Source: Frankiaceae bacterium (GTDB taxonomy: Bacteria; Actinomycetota; Actinomycetes; Mycobacteriales; SCTD01). Taken from it: a DNA stretch of 64,000 nucleotides. The notes under the pieces were generated by a model. It saw only the letters and a program-made list of their open reading frames with translations. It did not search any database and was not told the origin of the DNA. The translations under genes were made by a program, and so were the position numbers. How positions within the stretch are numbered: position 1 is the first letter of the stretch; every line of letters begins with the position of its first letter. Of this stretch, positions 53,677 through 61,510 are shown one piece after another. Location of the stretch: contig JAENVS010000034.1 of the NCBI GenBank assembly GCA_016650445.1, forward strand, positions 96,391-160,390. Direction: 5' to 3'.

Positions 53677-54312
53677 TCAGCTCAGGGCGACGGTGAGCTC
53701 GGGCTCGGTGGCGGCGCGGACGTCGTCGACGGACACGCCTGGTGCGGTCTCGCGGAGCACCAGGCCGGACGACTCGACGTCGATCACGGCCAGGTCCGTG
53801 ATGATCCGCTGGATGCACTGCTTGCCGGTCAGCGGCAGTGAGCACATGTTCACGATCTTGTGCGCGCCGCCCTTGGCGGTGTGCTCCATCATCACGATGA
53901 CCCGCTTCGCGCCGTGGACCAGGTCCATCGCGCCGCCCATCCCCTTGACCATCTTCCCGGGGATCATCCAGTTGGCGAGGTCGCCGTTCGCCGCGACCTG
54001 CATCGCACCGAGCACCGCCACGTCGACGTGACCGCCGCGGATCATCGAGAACGACGTCGCGGAGTCGAAGTACGACGCCCCCGGCAGGACGGTCACCGTC
54101 TCCTTGCCCGCGTTGATCAGGTCCGGGTCGACGGCCTCCTCGGTCGGGTACGGCCCGACGCCGAGGATGCCGTTCTCCGACTGCAGCACGACGTGCACGC
54201 CGTCGGGGATGTAGTTGGGCACCAGCGTCGGCAGCCCGATGCCCAGGTTGACGTACTGCCCGTCCGACAGCTCGCGCGCGACCCGGGCCGCCAGCTCGTC
54301 ACGCGTCAGCAC
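53677..54312 (-). CDS. 3-oxoacid CoA-transferase subunit B
   Basis: A 211-aa CoA-transferase beta subunit. The active-site Glu is in [14 protein letters not shown], preceded by [19 protein letters not shown]. It acts with subunit A as an (alpha-beta)2 enzyme moving CoA between succinyl-CoA and 3-oxoacids (ketone-body or aromatic-degradation step). GTG 54312 overlaps subunit A by 14 bp, ensuring balanced synthesis. SCOT versus 3-oxoadipate CoA-transferase cannot be decided; no aromatic pathway genes are nearby, favouring the acetoacetate type. Confidence 0.93.
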   Translation of the reverse strand: MLTRDELAARVARELSDGQYVNLGIGLPTLVPNYIPDGVHVVLQSENGILGVGPYPTEEAVDPDLINAGKETVTVLPGASYFDSATSFSMIRGGHVDVAVLGAMQVAANGDLANWMIPGKMVKGMGGAMDLVHGAKRVIVMMEHTAKGGAHKIVNMCSLPLTGKQCIQRIITDLAVIDVESSGLVLRETAPGVSVDDVRAATEPELTVALS

Positions 54313-55054
54313 GCGACACCGTCCTTCTCTCGATGCGCTTCTCGACATCCGGCACGTGCACGACGCGCTGCACGAAGATGCCCGGGGTGTGCACATCCAT
54401 CGGGTCTAGCTCGCCCGGTTCGAGCAGCTCCTCGACCTCGGCGATCGTCACGCGCCCGGAGGCCGCGCACAGCGGGTTGAAGTTCTGCGCGCTCTTCTCG
54501 TAGACGAGGTTCCCGTGCCTGTCGCCGTACTTCGCATGCACCAGACCGAAGTCGCACCGGATGGCTCGCTCCATGACGTACGGCGTGCCGTCGAACTCAC
54601 GCACCTCCTTCGGCGGTGAGGACAGCGCGATGCCGCCGCTGCCGTCGTACCGCCACGGCAGTCCGCCCTCGGCGACCTGCGTGCCGACCCCGGCCGGGGT
54701 GAAGAACGCGGGGATGCCGGCACCGCCCGCGCGCAGCCGCTCCGCGAGCGTCCCCTGCGGCACCAGCTCCACCTCCAGCTCGCCGGAGAGGAACTGCCGC
54801 TCGAACTCCTTGTTCTCCCCGACGTACGAACCGGTGGTACGCCGGATCCGCTTGGCCGACAGCAGCATCCCGAGGCCCCACTCGTCGACGCCGCAGTTGT
54901 TGCTGACCGTCTCGAGCCGGTCCACGCCGGCCTCGAGGAGCGACTCGATCAGTGCGGTCGGGATTCCGCAGAGGCCGAACCCGCCGACAGCGAGGGACGC
55001 CCCGCTGGGGATGTCCGCCACGGCCTCGGCGGCGCTGCCGACGACCTTGTCCAT
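54299..55054 (-). CDS. 3-oxoacid CoA-transferase subunit A
   Basis: A 251-aa alpha subunit: [71 protein letters not shown] and [24 protein letters not shown] are class I CoA-transferase landmarks. ATG 55054 has GGGAGG upstream; an earlier start nine codons upstream is rejected. A minus-strand TAGGTT about 40 nt upstream is the likely -10. First gene of a three-gene run with subunit B and the GNAT. Confidence 0.93.
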   Translation of the reverse strand: MDKVVGSAAEAVADIPSGASLAVGGFGLCGIPTALIESLLEAGVDRLETVSNNCGVDEWGLGMLLSAKRIRRTTGSYVGENKEFERQFLSGELEVELVPQGTLAERLRAGGAGIPAFFTPAGVGTQVAEGGLPWRYDGSGGIALSSPPKEVREFDGTPYVMERAIRCDFGLVHAKYGDRHGNLVYEKSAQNFNPLCAASGRVTIAEVEELLEPGELDPMDVHTPGIFVQRVVHVPDVEKRIERRTVSRADA

Positions 55055-55195
55055 CTGCTGTCCTCCCGTGCTGTCGTGCACCGTCGACGAAACCTAGTCA
55101 ATTCTGATGTTCGCTGCGCTAGCACACGGCACGCGTGCTCCTTCGTCGCACGGCGCCGTGCACAAGCTCCGCTCACGGGCGGGCAGACTGGTGGG

Positions 55196-56101
55196 GTGCT
55201 CGAGACCGTCTGGCGACCCCGGCTGCCGGTCGACGTCGGCCGCACCCTCGGATCACTCCGGCGCGGGAGCGGCGACCCGACGCACCGCACCACCCCCGAC
55301 GGCGCGACGTGGCGCACCACGCGGACCGAGACGGGTCCCGCGACGTACCGCCTGACCCAGCGTGGTCTCCACGAGGTGCACTGCACGGCCTGGGGCTCCG
55401 GTGCAGAGGCGGCGATCGCCGGGATGGCCGATCTGCTCGGCGGCCGCGACGACCCGACCGGCTTCGTGCCTGACCACCCGCTGCTGCGGGAGGCCAACAG
55501 CCGCAACCCCGGCATCCGCATCCCGCGGACGGGACGCGTGCTCGAGGCGCTCGTTCCTGCCGTGCTCGAGCAGAAGGTCACCGGCAAGGAAGCGCGATCG
55601 GCGTGGCGGTGGCTGCTGCGGCGGTACGCCGAGCCGGCGCCAGGTCCGGCGCCGGACGGGATGCGGGTCCCCCCGCCTGCCGAGGTGTGGCGGCGGGTGC
55701 CGTCGTGGGACTGGCACCGGGCCGGGGTCGACCCCCGGCGCTCGCGGACCGTCGTCATGTCGGCGCAGGTGGTCGGCCGGCTGGAGGAGGCCGTCGGGAT
55801 GGCCCCGGACGACGCGACGCGCCGCCTGCGCGCGGTCCCCGGTGTCGGCGTCTGGACCGCGGCCGAGGTCGCGCAGCGCGCCCTCGGCGACGGTGATGCC
55901 GTCTCCTTCGGCGACTACCACCTCGCCACGTTCGTCGGCTGGGCACTGGCCGGCCGGCCCGTCGACGACGACGGGATGGCCGAGCTGCTCGAGCCCTACC
56001 GCCCGCACCGGTACCGCGCGATCCGGCTGCTGGAGTGCAGCGGGTTCGCCTTGCCCCGCTTCGGACCGCGGATGACGATCCAGGACCATCGCGCGATCTG
56101 A
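55196..56101 (+). CDS. DNA-3-methyladenine glycosylase 2 family (HhH-GPD)
   Basis: A 301-aa base-excision DNA repair enzyme of the AlkA/HhH-GPD superfamily. The helix-hairpin-helix is RLRAVPGVGVWTAAEVAQRALGDGDAVSFGDYH, in which the Asp of GDYH is the expected catalytic residue; AVLEQKVTGKEARSAWRWLLRRY lies earlier in the fold. No Ada domain. GTG 55196 has CAGACT 6 nt upstream, a weaker version of the leaderless arrangement. Removes alkylated purines from DNA. Confidence 0.9.
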   Translation: MLETVWRPRLPVDVGRTLGSLRRGSGDPTHRTTPDGATWRTTRTETGPATYRLTQRGLHEVHCTAWGSGAEAAIAGMADLLGGRDDPTGFVPDHPLLREANSRNPGIRIPRTGRVLEALVPAVLEQKVTGKEARSAWRWLLRRYAEPAPGPAPDGMRVPPPAEVWRRVPSWDWHRAGVDPRRSRTVVMSAQVVGRLEEAVGMAPDDATRRLRAVPGVGVWTAAEVAQRALGDGDAVSFGDYHLATFVGWALAGRPVDDDGMAELLEPYRPHRYRAIRLLECSGFALPRFGPRMTIQDHRAI

Positions 56102-56118
56102 TCTGGCACGCTTTGAGA

Positions 56119-56130
56119 TGTGATGTCACA
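56119..56130. promoter_or_regulatory. inverted repeat TGTGATGTCACA, candidate operator
   Basis: TGTGA and TCACA arms with a 2-bp centre lie 9 bp before ATG 56140. They overlap a CACACT that is 7 nt from the ATG and could be its -10. The arms resemble CRP/GntR half-sites, but the spacing is shorter than the classical CRP site. A regulator bound here would block transcription of the small gene. Confidence 0.4.
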
Positions 56131-56139
56131 CTCTGTGCC

Positions 56140-56355
56140 ATGAACGCTCAGGGCTTTGACGACGCGGGGCTGCGAGCAGCCATGACGGCCTTCCTCGACG
56201 CGGCCAAGCGCCTCGACGAGACCTCGTCGGTGGGCGGCGAGGCCCGCAACCTGCTCGACCTGGCCGAGGCGAAGACCCTCTCCGCCATGCAGTTGCGCAA
56301 GCGGCTGGCCGAGCTCGGCTGGTCCGCTCCCGTCCGGGAACCGTCGACCCTCTAG
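56140..56355 (+). CDS. small helical protein of unknown function
   Basis: A 71-aa soluble protein: GLRAAMTAFLDAAKRLDETS followed by EARNLLDLAEAKTLSAMQLRKRLAELGW, an amphipathic two- or three-helix bundle. Codon bias is normal, and the start ATG sits directly behind an operator-like inverted repeat with no ribosome site. Its TAG shares CTAG with the convergent gene's stop. No family recognised; size and helicity fit a small regulatory or DNA-associated protein, which is speculation. Confidence 0.65.
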   Translation: MNAQGFDDAGLRAAMTAFLDAAKRLDETSSVGGEARNLLDLAEAKTLSAMQLRKRLAELGWSAPVREPSTL

Positions 56356-56684
56356 ATCCGCTTCGTCGCGAGCAACGACACGGCGAAGAAGGCGAGCAGC
56401 GCCCCCGCAACCACCGCCGCCCGCACCCAGGTCGGCAGCGGGTGGCCGGTCTCCTCGGTCAGCGGCTCCGCCTCGATCGGAGCCGACTCCGGGACCGAAG
56501 CCGACTCCTCGAAGAACACATGCCCGTCGGGGGTCGACGGCTGCTCCGGGGCTTTCGGTGCGGACGCGGGCGGCACGACCGGGGCAGCCGCCACGGCCGG
56601 CGTTGCTCGGCGACGGGTCACGAGGAAGGCGGCGAGCAGCGCGACCGCAAAGGCGGCTGCCAGCCAGACGCTCCTACGTCGCAT
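56352..56684 (-). CDS. small membrane protein of unknown function
   Basis: A 110-aa protein with a transmembrane segment at each end (about 6-22 and 87-106) and a Pro/Ala/Glu-rich middle (APVVPPASAPKAPEQPSTPDG, PESAPIEAEPLTEETG). The ends RRRS… and …ATKRI suggest both termini are cytosolic, with the loop outside. ATG 56684 is 7 nt after minus-strand TAGCGT. It follows fbiB by 14 bp on the same strand but seems to have its own promoter. Confidence 0.75.
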   Translation of the reverse strand: MRRRSVWLAAAFAVALLAAFLVTRRRATPAVAAAPVVPPASAPKAPEQPSTPDGHVFFEESASVPESAPIEAEPLTEETGHPLPTWVRAAVVAGALLAFFAVSLLATKRI

Positions 56685-56691
56685 GGGCGGC

Positions 56692-56697
56692 ACGCTA
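56692..56697 (-). promoter_or_regulatory. predicted -10 box for leaderless small membrane protein
   Basis: Minus-strand TAGCGT, ending 7 nt before ATG 56684 and lying immediately after the fbiB stop codon. No Shine-Dalgarno in the gap. Confidence 0.5.
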
Positions 56698-56698
56698 C

Positions 56699-57994
56699 TC
56701 AACGTCGCAGGAGGAAGGCGTCGAGGTCGCGGTCGGGACGTGCCGGCGGCGACCCCGCTGGGTGGCCGATCGCGACGGCGCCCATCGGCTCCCACGTCCC
56801 GTCGAGGTCGAGCACCTCGCGCACGGTGTCCGGGCAGAACAGCGTGCTGCTGACCCACGCGCTGCCCAGGCCCTCCGCGGCGAGCTGCACCAGCAGGTTC
56901 TCGACGGCGGCACCCATGGCGACGACGAACATCGACCGCTCCGCGTCGCGCCGCCGCTCGTCCGGGTAGTCGTGCGCGCCGTCGCGGACCAGGCACGGTA
57001 CGACGAGAGCCGGGGCCCGCCGCAGCACGTCCCCGCGTGCGAGCCGACGTGCGATCGCCGCCTCGTCGAACCCGTCTGCCCGCAGATCACTCGCCCACGC
57101 CTGCGCCATGGCGTCGAGCAGTCGCCCGGTGCGCTCGCGCACCAGCACGAACCGCCAGGGCGTCGTGTGATGCGGAGCCGGCGCCGTGACGGCGGCGGCG
57201 ACCGCGCGTCGTACCGCTTCGTCGTCCACCGGTTCGTCGGTGAAGGCACGGACGGTACGGCGGAGCGCAACCGTCTGCTGCTGTGCCTCGGCCGTGCCCA
57301 GCCGGAACCAGTCCGTCGCTGCCGGACGCACCAGCGCCTCGGCGCCGCGACCGTCGTCGGCGTACACAAGGCCACGTACGACGGCGACGGGCACCCCGTC
57401 GCTCTTGCCCTTCACGAGCTCGGCCGCCGCCGCGATCTCGTCGGCCACGGCGATCTCGGTGACCTCGAGAACGTGCCCGTGCGTGTCGGCTGTCCCGCGA
57501 GCGTCACGCACCGGCGCCAACCCGGCGACACCTATCGCGCAGTCGGTCTGGCCGTTGCGCCAGGGACGACCGAGGGTGTCGCTCACGACGACGGCGAGGG
57601 TCTTGCCGGTCAGCCGCATCAGCTCGTCCCGAAGCCGTCGGGCGCTGGCGTCGGGGTCCAGTGGGAGCAGCGCCACCTCGTCGCCGCGCACGTTGCTCGC
57701 GTCGACACCCGCTGCCGCGAGGACCAGGCCGTGCCGGGTCTCGGCGATCGTCGTCGTGCCGCGGCGCGCGACAACGCGGACCGTCTCCTCGTCGACGAGC
57801 TGCAGCCGCGCGGCCTCGCGGTCGCCCGCAACCTGCACGAGCCGCCCCTCGGCCTTGCTCACGACCTTGCTGGTGACGACGACGACGTCGCCCTCCTCAA
57901 GCGCCACCGCCGCGTGGACGAGCGCCGCGAGATCGTCCCCCGGCCGGATGTCGGGCAGGCCTCGGACCGGCACGACGGAGTAACCGTCAGACAC
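56699..57994 (-). CDS. fbiB: bifunctional F420 biosynthesis protein FbiB
   Basis: A 431-aa fusion. Residues 1-240 form the CofE-type F420-0:gamma-L-glutamyl ligase ([67 protein letters not shown]). Residues 240-431 form an FMN-binding nitroreductase-like domain ([59 protein letters not shown]) that reduces dehydro-F420. Both halves are intact, as in mycobacterial FbiB. GTG 57994 overlaps fbiA by 8 bp. Confidence 0.96.
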   Translation of the reverse strand: MSDGYSVVPVRGLPDIRPGDDLAALVHAAVALEEGDVVVVTSKVVSKAEGRLVQVAGDREAARLQLVDEETVRVVARRGTTTIAETRHGLVLAAAGVDASNVRGDEVALLPLDPDASARRLRDELMRLTGKTLAVVVSDTLGRPWRNGQTDCAIGVAGLAPVRDARGTADTHGHVLEVTEIAVADEIAAAAELVKGKSDGVPVAVVRGLVYADDGRGAEALVRPAATDWFRLGTAEAQQQTVALRRTVRAFTDEPVDDEAVRRAVAAAVTAPAPHHTTPWRFVLVRERTGRLLDAMAQAWASDLRADGFDEAAIARRLARGDVLRRAPALVVPCLVRDGAHDYPDERRRDAERSMFVVAMGAAVENLLVQLAAEGLGSAWVSSTLFCPDTVREVLDLDGTWEPMGAVAIGHPAGSPPARPDRDLDAFLLRR

Positions 57995-58916
57995 CGGCGA
58001 GCTCCAGGGCGGCCCGCGCCATCGCCGCGGTCGCCTCGACGGCGGTCATCAGCAAGGGGACCGCCCGGACCTCGACGTCGGGGACGGTGACGCCGGCGTC
58101 CTTGCTGTCGACGAGCCAGCCGTCGAGCACATCGCTGCCGTAGTGGCGGCCGACGGCTTCCGCCGTGGTCTCCACCCCGATCGCGTCGAGGCACGCGTCG
58201 GCCATCCCGCGCACCGGTGCGCCGCCGATGATCGGGCTCAGCCCGACGACCCGCTTGTCCTGCAGCGCTTCCCGGATCCCCTTCACCTGCAGGATCGTGC
58301 CGATGCTGACGACGGGGTTCGACGGCGGCAGCAGCACGACGTCGGCGGCGTCGATCGCCTCGAGCACGCCCGGCGCCGGTGTGGCCGTCTCCGCACCGAC
58401 GGCGACGATCGCATGGGCCGGCAGCGCGGCGCGGTGCTTGACCCACCACTCCTGGAAGTGGATCGCCTTGCGGACGCCGTCGACGTCAACCAGCACGTGC
58501 GTCTCGACCCGGTCGTCGCTCATGGGCAGCAGCGTCGCGCCCGGTTGCCACCGCGCGCAGAGGGCGGTCGTCACCTGCGACAGCGGGAAGCCCGCGTCGA
58601 GCATCGTCCGGCGTACGAGATGGGTTGCCAGGTCGCGGTCGCCCAGGCCGAACCACGTCGTCGGGACGTCGTACGCGCCGAGCTCCTCCTTCACGACGAA
58701 GGTCTCGTCCTGCCTGCCCCAGCCGCGCTCGGTGTCGATCCCGCCGCCGAGCGTGTACATGACGGTGTCGAGGTCGGGGCAGATCCGCAGGCCGTACATC
58801 GTGATGTCGTCGCCGGTGTTGACCACCACCGTCAGGTCGGCGTCGGGCACGGCGTGGCGCAGCCCCTGCAGGAACCGCGCGCCGCCGATCCCACCCGCGA
58901 GCGCCACGATCCGCAT
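57987..58916 (-). CDS. fbiA: 2-phospho-L-lactate/phosphoenolpyruvyl transferase FbiA (CofD)
   Basis: A 309-aa CofD-family enzyme joining a phospholactyl or enolpyruvyl-guanosine donor to FO, giving (dehydro-)F420-0. Motifs: [65 protein letters not shown] and [20 protein letters not shown] 58916 has CAGACT 6 nt upstream, a possible weak -10. It is divergent from fbiC across 35 bp, so all three core F420 genes are regulated from one small region. Confidence 0.96.
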   Translation of the reverse strand: MRIVALAGGIGGARFLQGLRHAVPDADLTVVVNTGDDITMYGLRICPDLDTVMYTLGGGIDTERGWGRQDETFVVKEELGAYDVPTTWFGLGDRDLATHLVRRTMLDAGFPLSQVTTALCARWQPGATLLPMSDDRVETHVLVDVDGVRKAIHFQEWWVKHRAALPAHAIVAVGAETATPAPGVLEAIDAADVVLLPPSNPVVSIGTILQVKGIREALQDKRVVGLSPIIGGAPVRGMADACLDAIGVETTAEAVGRHYGSDVLDGWLVDSKDAGVTVPDVEVRAVPLLMTAVEATAAMARAALELAGV

Positions 58917-58939
58917 GGGGCGAGTCTGTCAGGGAGCCG

Positions 58940-58945
58940 TAGGGT
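58940..58945 (+). promoter_or_regulatory. predicted -10 box for leaderless fbiC transcript
   Basis: TAGGGT ending 6 nt before ATG 58952, no ribosome site. The 35-bp gap to fbiA also holds a minus-strand CAGACT 6 nt from the fbiA ATG. Confidence 0.5.
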
Positions 58946-58951
58946 CGTTGC

Positions 58952-61468
58952 ATGGCAGCGACGGGCAACGCGGTCCGTCGCGCGCTGGCCAGGGCCCGCG
59001 ACGGCAAGCCGGTCGACGTCGACGAGGCCACCGTCCTGCTCGGTGCCCGCGGTGAGGACCTCGCGCGGCTCTGCGAGGCGGCGGCGCGGGTCCGTGACCA
59101 GGGCCTCGTCGATGCGGGTCGCCCGGGTGTCGTCACCTACAGCCGGAAGGTGTTCATCCCGCTGACCCGGCTGTGCCGCGACCGGTGCCACTACTGCACG
59201 TTCGCCACCGTCCCGCACCGCCTGCCCGCGCCGTACCTCTCCCTCGACGAGGTGCTCGACATCGCGCGCCGAGGTGCCGCGCTGGGCTGCAAGGAGGCGC
59301 TGTTCACTCTCGGCGACCGGCCCGAGGAGCGCTGGCCCGCGGCCCGGGCCTGGCTGGACGAGGCGGGCTACGACGACACCCTCTCCTACGTGCGCGCGGC
59401 CGCCGTCGCGGTGCTCGAGGAGACCGGCCTGCTGCCCCACCTCAACCCCGGCGTCATGTCGTGGTCGGAGCTGCAGCGGCTCAAGCCAGTGGCGCCCTCC
59501 ATGGGGATGATGCTCGAGACGACGGCCGATATTCCGGCACACGTCGGCAGCCCGGACAAGGACCCGGCCGTGCGGCTGGCCGTCCTGGAGGACGCGGGCC
59601 GGCATGCGATCCCCTTCACGACCGGGCTGCTCGTCGGCATCGGCGAGTCACTGCGCGACCGCGCCGAGACGGTCTTCGCGATCCGCGCCGCGCACCGGCG
59701 GCACGGCCACGTGCAGGAGGTGATAGTCCAGAACTTCCGCGCCAAGGACGACACCGCGATGCGAGGTACGCCGGACGCGGCACTCGAGGAGTACCTCGCC
59801 GCGATCGCCGTCGCCCGACTGGTGCTCGGTCCCCGGATGCGGGTGCAGGCGCCGCCCAACCTCGTCGATCTCGCCGAGACCACCGCGCTGCTCGCGGCGG
59901 GGGTCGACGACTTCGGGGGCGTGTCGCCGCTGACTCCCGACCACGTCAACCCGGAGCGGCCGTGGCCCGACATCGAGGCGCTGACCGCGGTCACCGCGGC
60001 GGCGGGTCTCGTGCTGCGCGAGCGGCTCACCGCGCACCCGGCGTACCTGCGCGAGCCGTGGCTCGACCCCCGGCTGACCGCGCACGTCGCTGCGCTCGCC
60101 GGGCCCGACGGCCTGGCGCGAGACGTCATTCCGAGTGGTCTGCCGTGGCAGGAGCCGGACGGCGGCCTGGTCACCAGTGGTGTCGGAACGGGCCGCACCG
60201 ACCTGCACACCGCGATCGACCTGACCGGCCGCCGCACCGACCGCCGCGGCGACTTCGACGAGGTCTACGGCGACTGGACCGCGTTGCAGGTGCCGGCGCA
60301 GGCGCCGCGCCTCGACCACGACGTCGCCGCCGCGTTGCGGGTCGCCGCCGACAACCCGTCGGCCCTCAGCGATGCGCAGGCGCTGGCGCTCGTCACCGCC
60401 GACGGCGCCGACCTCGACGCGGTCTGCCGGCTCGCCGACGACGTACGGCGCGACACGGTCGGCGACGAGGTGACGTACGTCGTCAACCGCAACATCAACT
60501 TCACCAACGTCTGCTACACCGGCTGCCGGTTCTGCGCCTTCGCGCAGCGCCGTACCGATGCCGACGCGTACTCGCTGTCGCTCGACGAGGTCACCGCGCG
60601 GGCCGCGGAGGCGTGGGAGGTCGGCGCCACCGAGGTCTGCATGCAGGGCGGCATCGATCCGGCGCTGCCCGGGACGGCGTACCTCGATCTGGCCCGTGCC
60701 GTGAAGGCCGGCGCACCGGAGCTGCACCTACATGCGTTCTCGCCGATGGAAGTCGTCAACGGCGCAGCGCGCATGTCCGCGTCGATCGCGGAGTTCCTCA
60801 TCGCGGCACGCGAGGCGGGGGTCGACTCGCTCCCGGGCACGGCCGCCGAGATCCTCGACGACGACGTCCGCTGGATCCTGACGAAGGGGAAGCTGCCGAC
60901 GGCCCAGTGGGTCGAGGTCATGACGACCGCGCACCGCCTCGGCATCCCGACGACGAGCACGATGATGTACGGCCACGTCGACCAGCCGCACCACTGGATC
61001 GCGCACCTTCGGCTGCTGCGCGACCTGCAGGGCGAGACAGGTGGGTTCACCGAGTTCGTGCCGCTGCCGTTCGTGCACACCAGCGCGCCCATCTACCTGG
61101 CCGGTGTCGCCCGGCCGGGGCCGACCGCGCGGGACAACCGCGCGGTGCACGCGGTCGCCCGGCTGCTGCTGCACGGCCGGATCGACCACATCCAGTGCAG
61201 CTGGGTGAAGCTCGGTCCCAAGCAGTGCCACGACGTGCTCTCCGGCGGGGTCGACGACCTCGGCGGCACCCTCATGGAGGAGACCATCAGCCGGATGGCC
61301 GGCTCGCTGCACGGATCCCGCAAGTCGGTGGACGAGCTGGAGGCGATGGTGCGTGCCGCGGGGCGCACACCGCGGCAGCGGACGACGACGTACGGCGCCG
61401 TCGGCGAGGAGCGGTACGACGCCGCTCGGCGGGGGCTCGTGGCGGGAGTCCCCCTTCCGATGGTCTGA
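58952..61468 (+). CDS. fbiC: FO synthase FbiC (fused CofG/CofH)
   Basis: An 838-aa fusion of two radical-SAM modules that make the deazaflavin FO from tyrosine and the flavin precursor 5-amino-6-ribitylaminouracil. The N-terminal CofG half has Cys75-x3-Cys79-x2-Cys82 (CRDRCHYC); the C-terminal CofH half has Cys521-x3-Cys525-x2-Cys528 (CYTGCRFC). Other landmarks: [16 protein letters not shown] and [13 protein letters not shown]. Length and order match mycobacterial FbiC. ATG 58952 is 6 nt after TAGGGT, so a leaderless mRNA is likely. Confidence 0.97.
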   Translation: MAATGNAVRRALARARDGKPVDVDEATVLLGARGEDLARLCEAAARVRDQGLVDAGRPGVVTYSRKVFIPLTRLCRDRCHYCTFATVPHRLPAPYLSLDEVLDIARRGAALGCKEALFTLGDRPEERWPAARAWLDEAGYDDTLSYVRAAAVAVLEETGLLPHLNPGVMSWSELQRLKPVAPSMGMMLETTADIPAHVGSPDKDPAVRLAVLEDAGRHAIPFTTGLLVGIGESLRDRAETVFAIRAAHRRHGHVQEVIVQNFRAKDDTAMRGTPDAALEEYLAAIAVARLVLGPRMRVQAPPNLVDLAETTALLAAGVDDFGGVSPLTPDHVNPERPWPDIEALTAVTAAAGLVLRERLTAHPAYLREPWLDPRLTAHVAALAGPDGLARDVIPSGLPWQEPDGGLVTSGVGTGRTDLHTAIDLTGRRTDRRGDFDEVYGDWTALQVPAQAPRLDHDVAAALRVAADNPSALSDAQALALVTADGADLDAVCRLADDVRRDTVGDEVTYVVNRNINFTNVCYTGCRFCAFAQRRTDADAYSLSLDEVTARAAEAWEVGATEVCMQGGIDPALPGTAYLDLARAVKAGAPELHLHAFSPMEVVNGAARMSASIAEFLIAAREAGVDSLPGTAAEILDDDVRWILTKGKLPTAQWVEVMTTAHRLGIPTTSTMMYGHVDQPHHWIAHLRLLRDLQGETGGFTEFVPLPFVHTSAPIYLAGVARPGPTARDNRAVHAVARLLLHGRIDHIQCSWVKLGPKQCHDVLSGGVDDLGGTLMEETISRMAGSLHGSRKSVDELEAMVRAAGRTPRQRTTTYGAVGEERYDAARRGLVAGVPLPMV

Positions 61469-61510
61469 CGTGGATACGCTGCCGCAAACCGCATGGCTGG
61501 GAGGCCCGCA

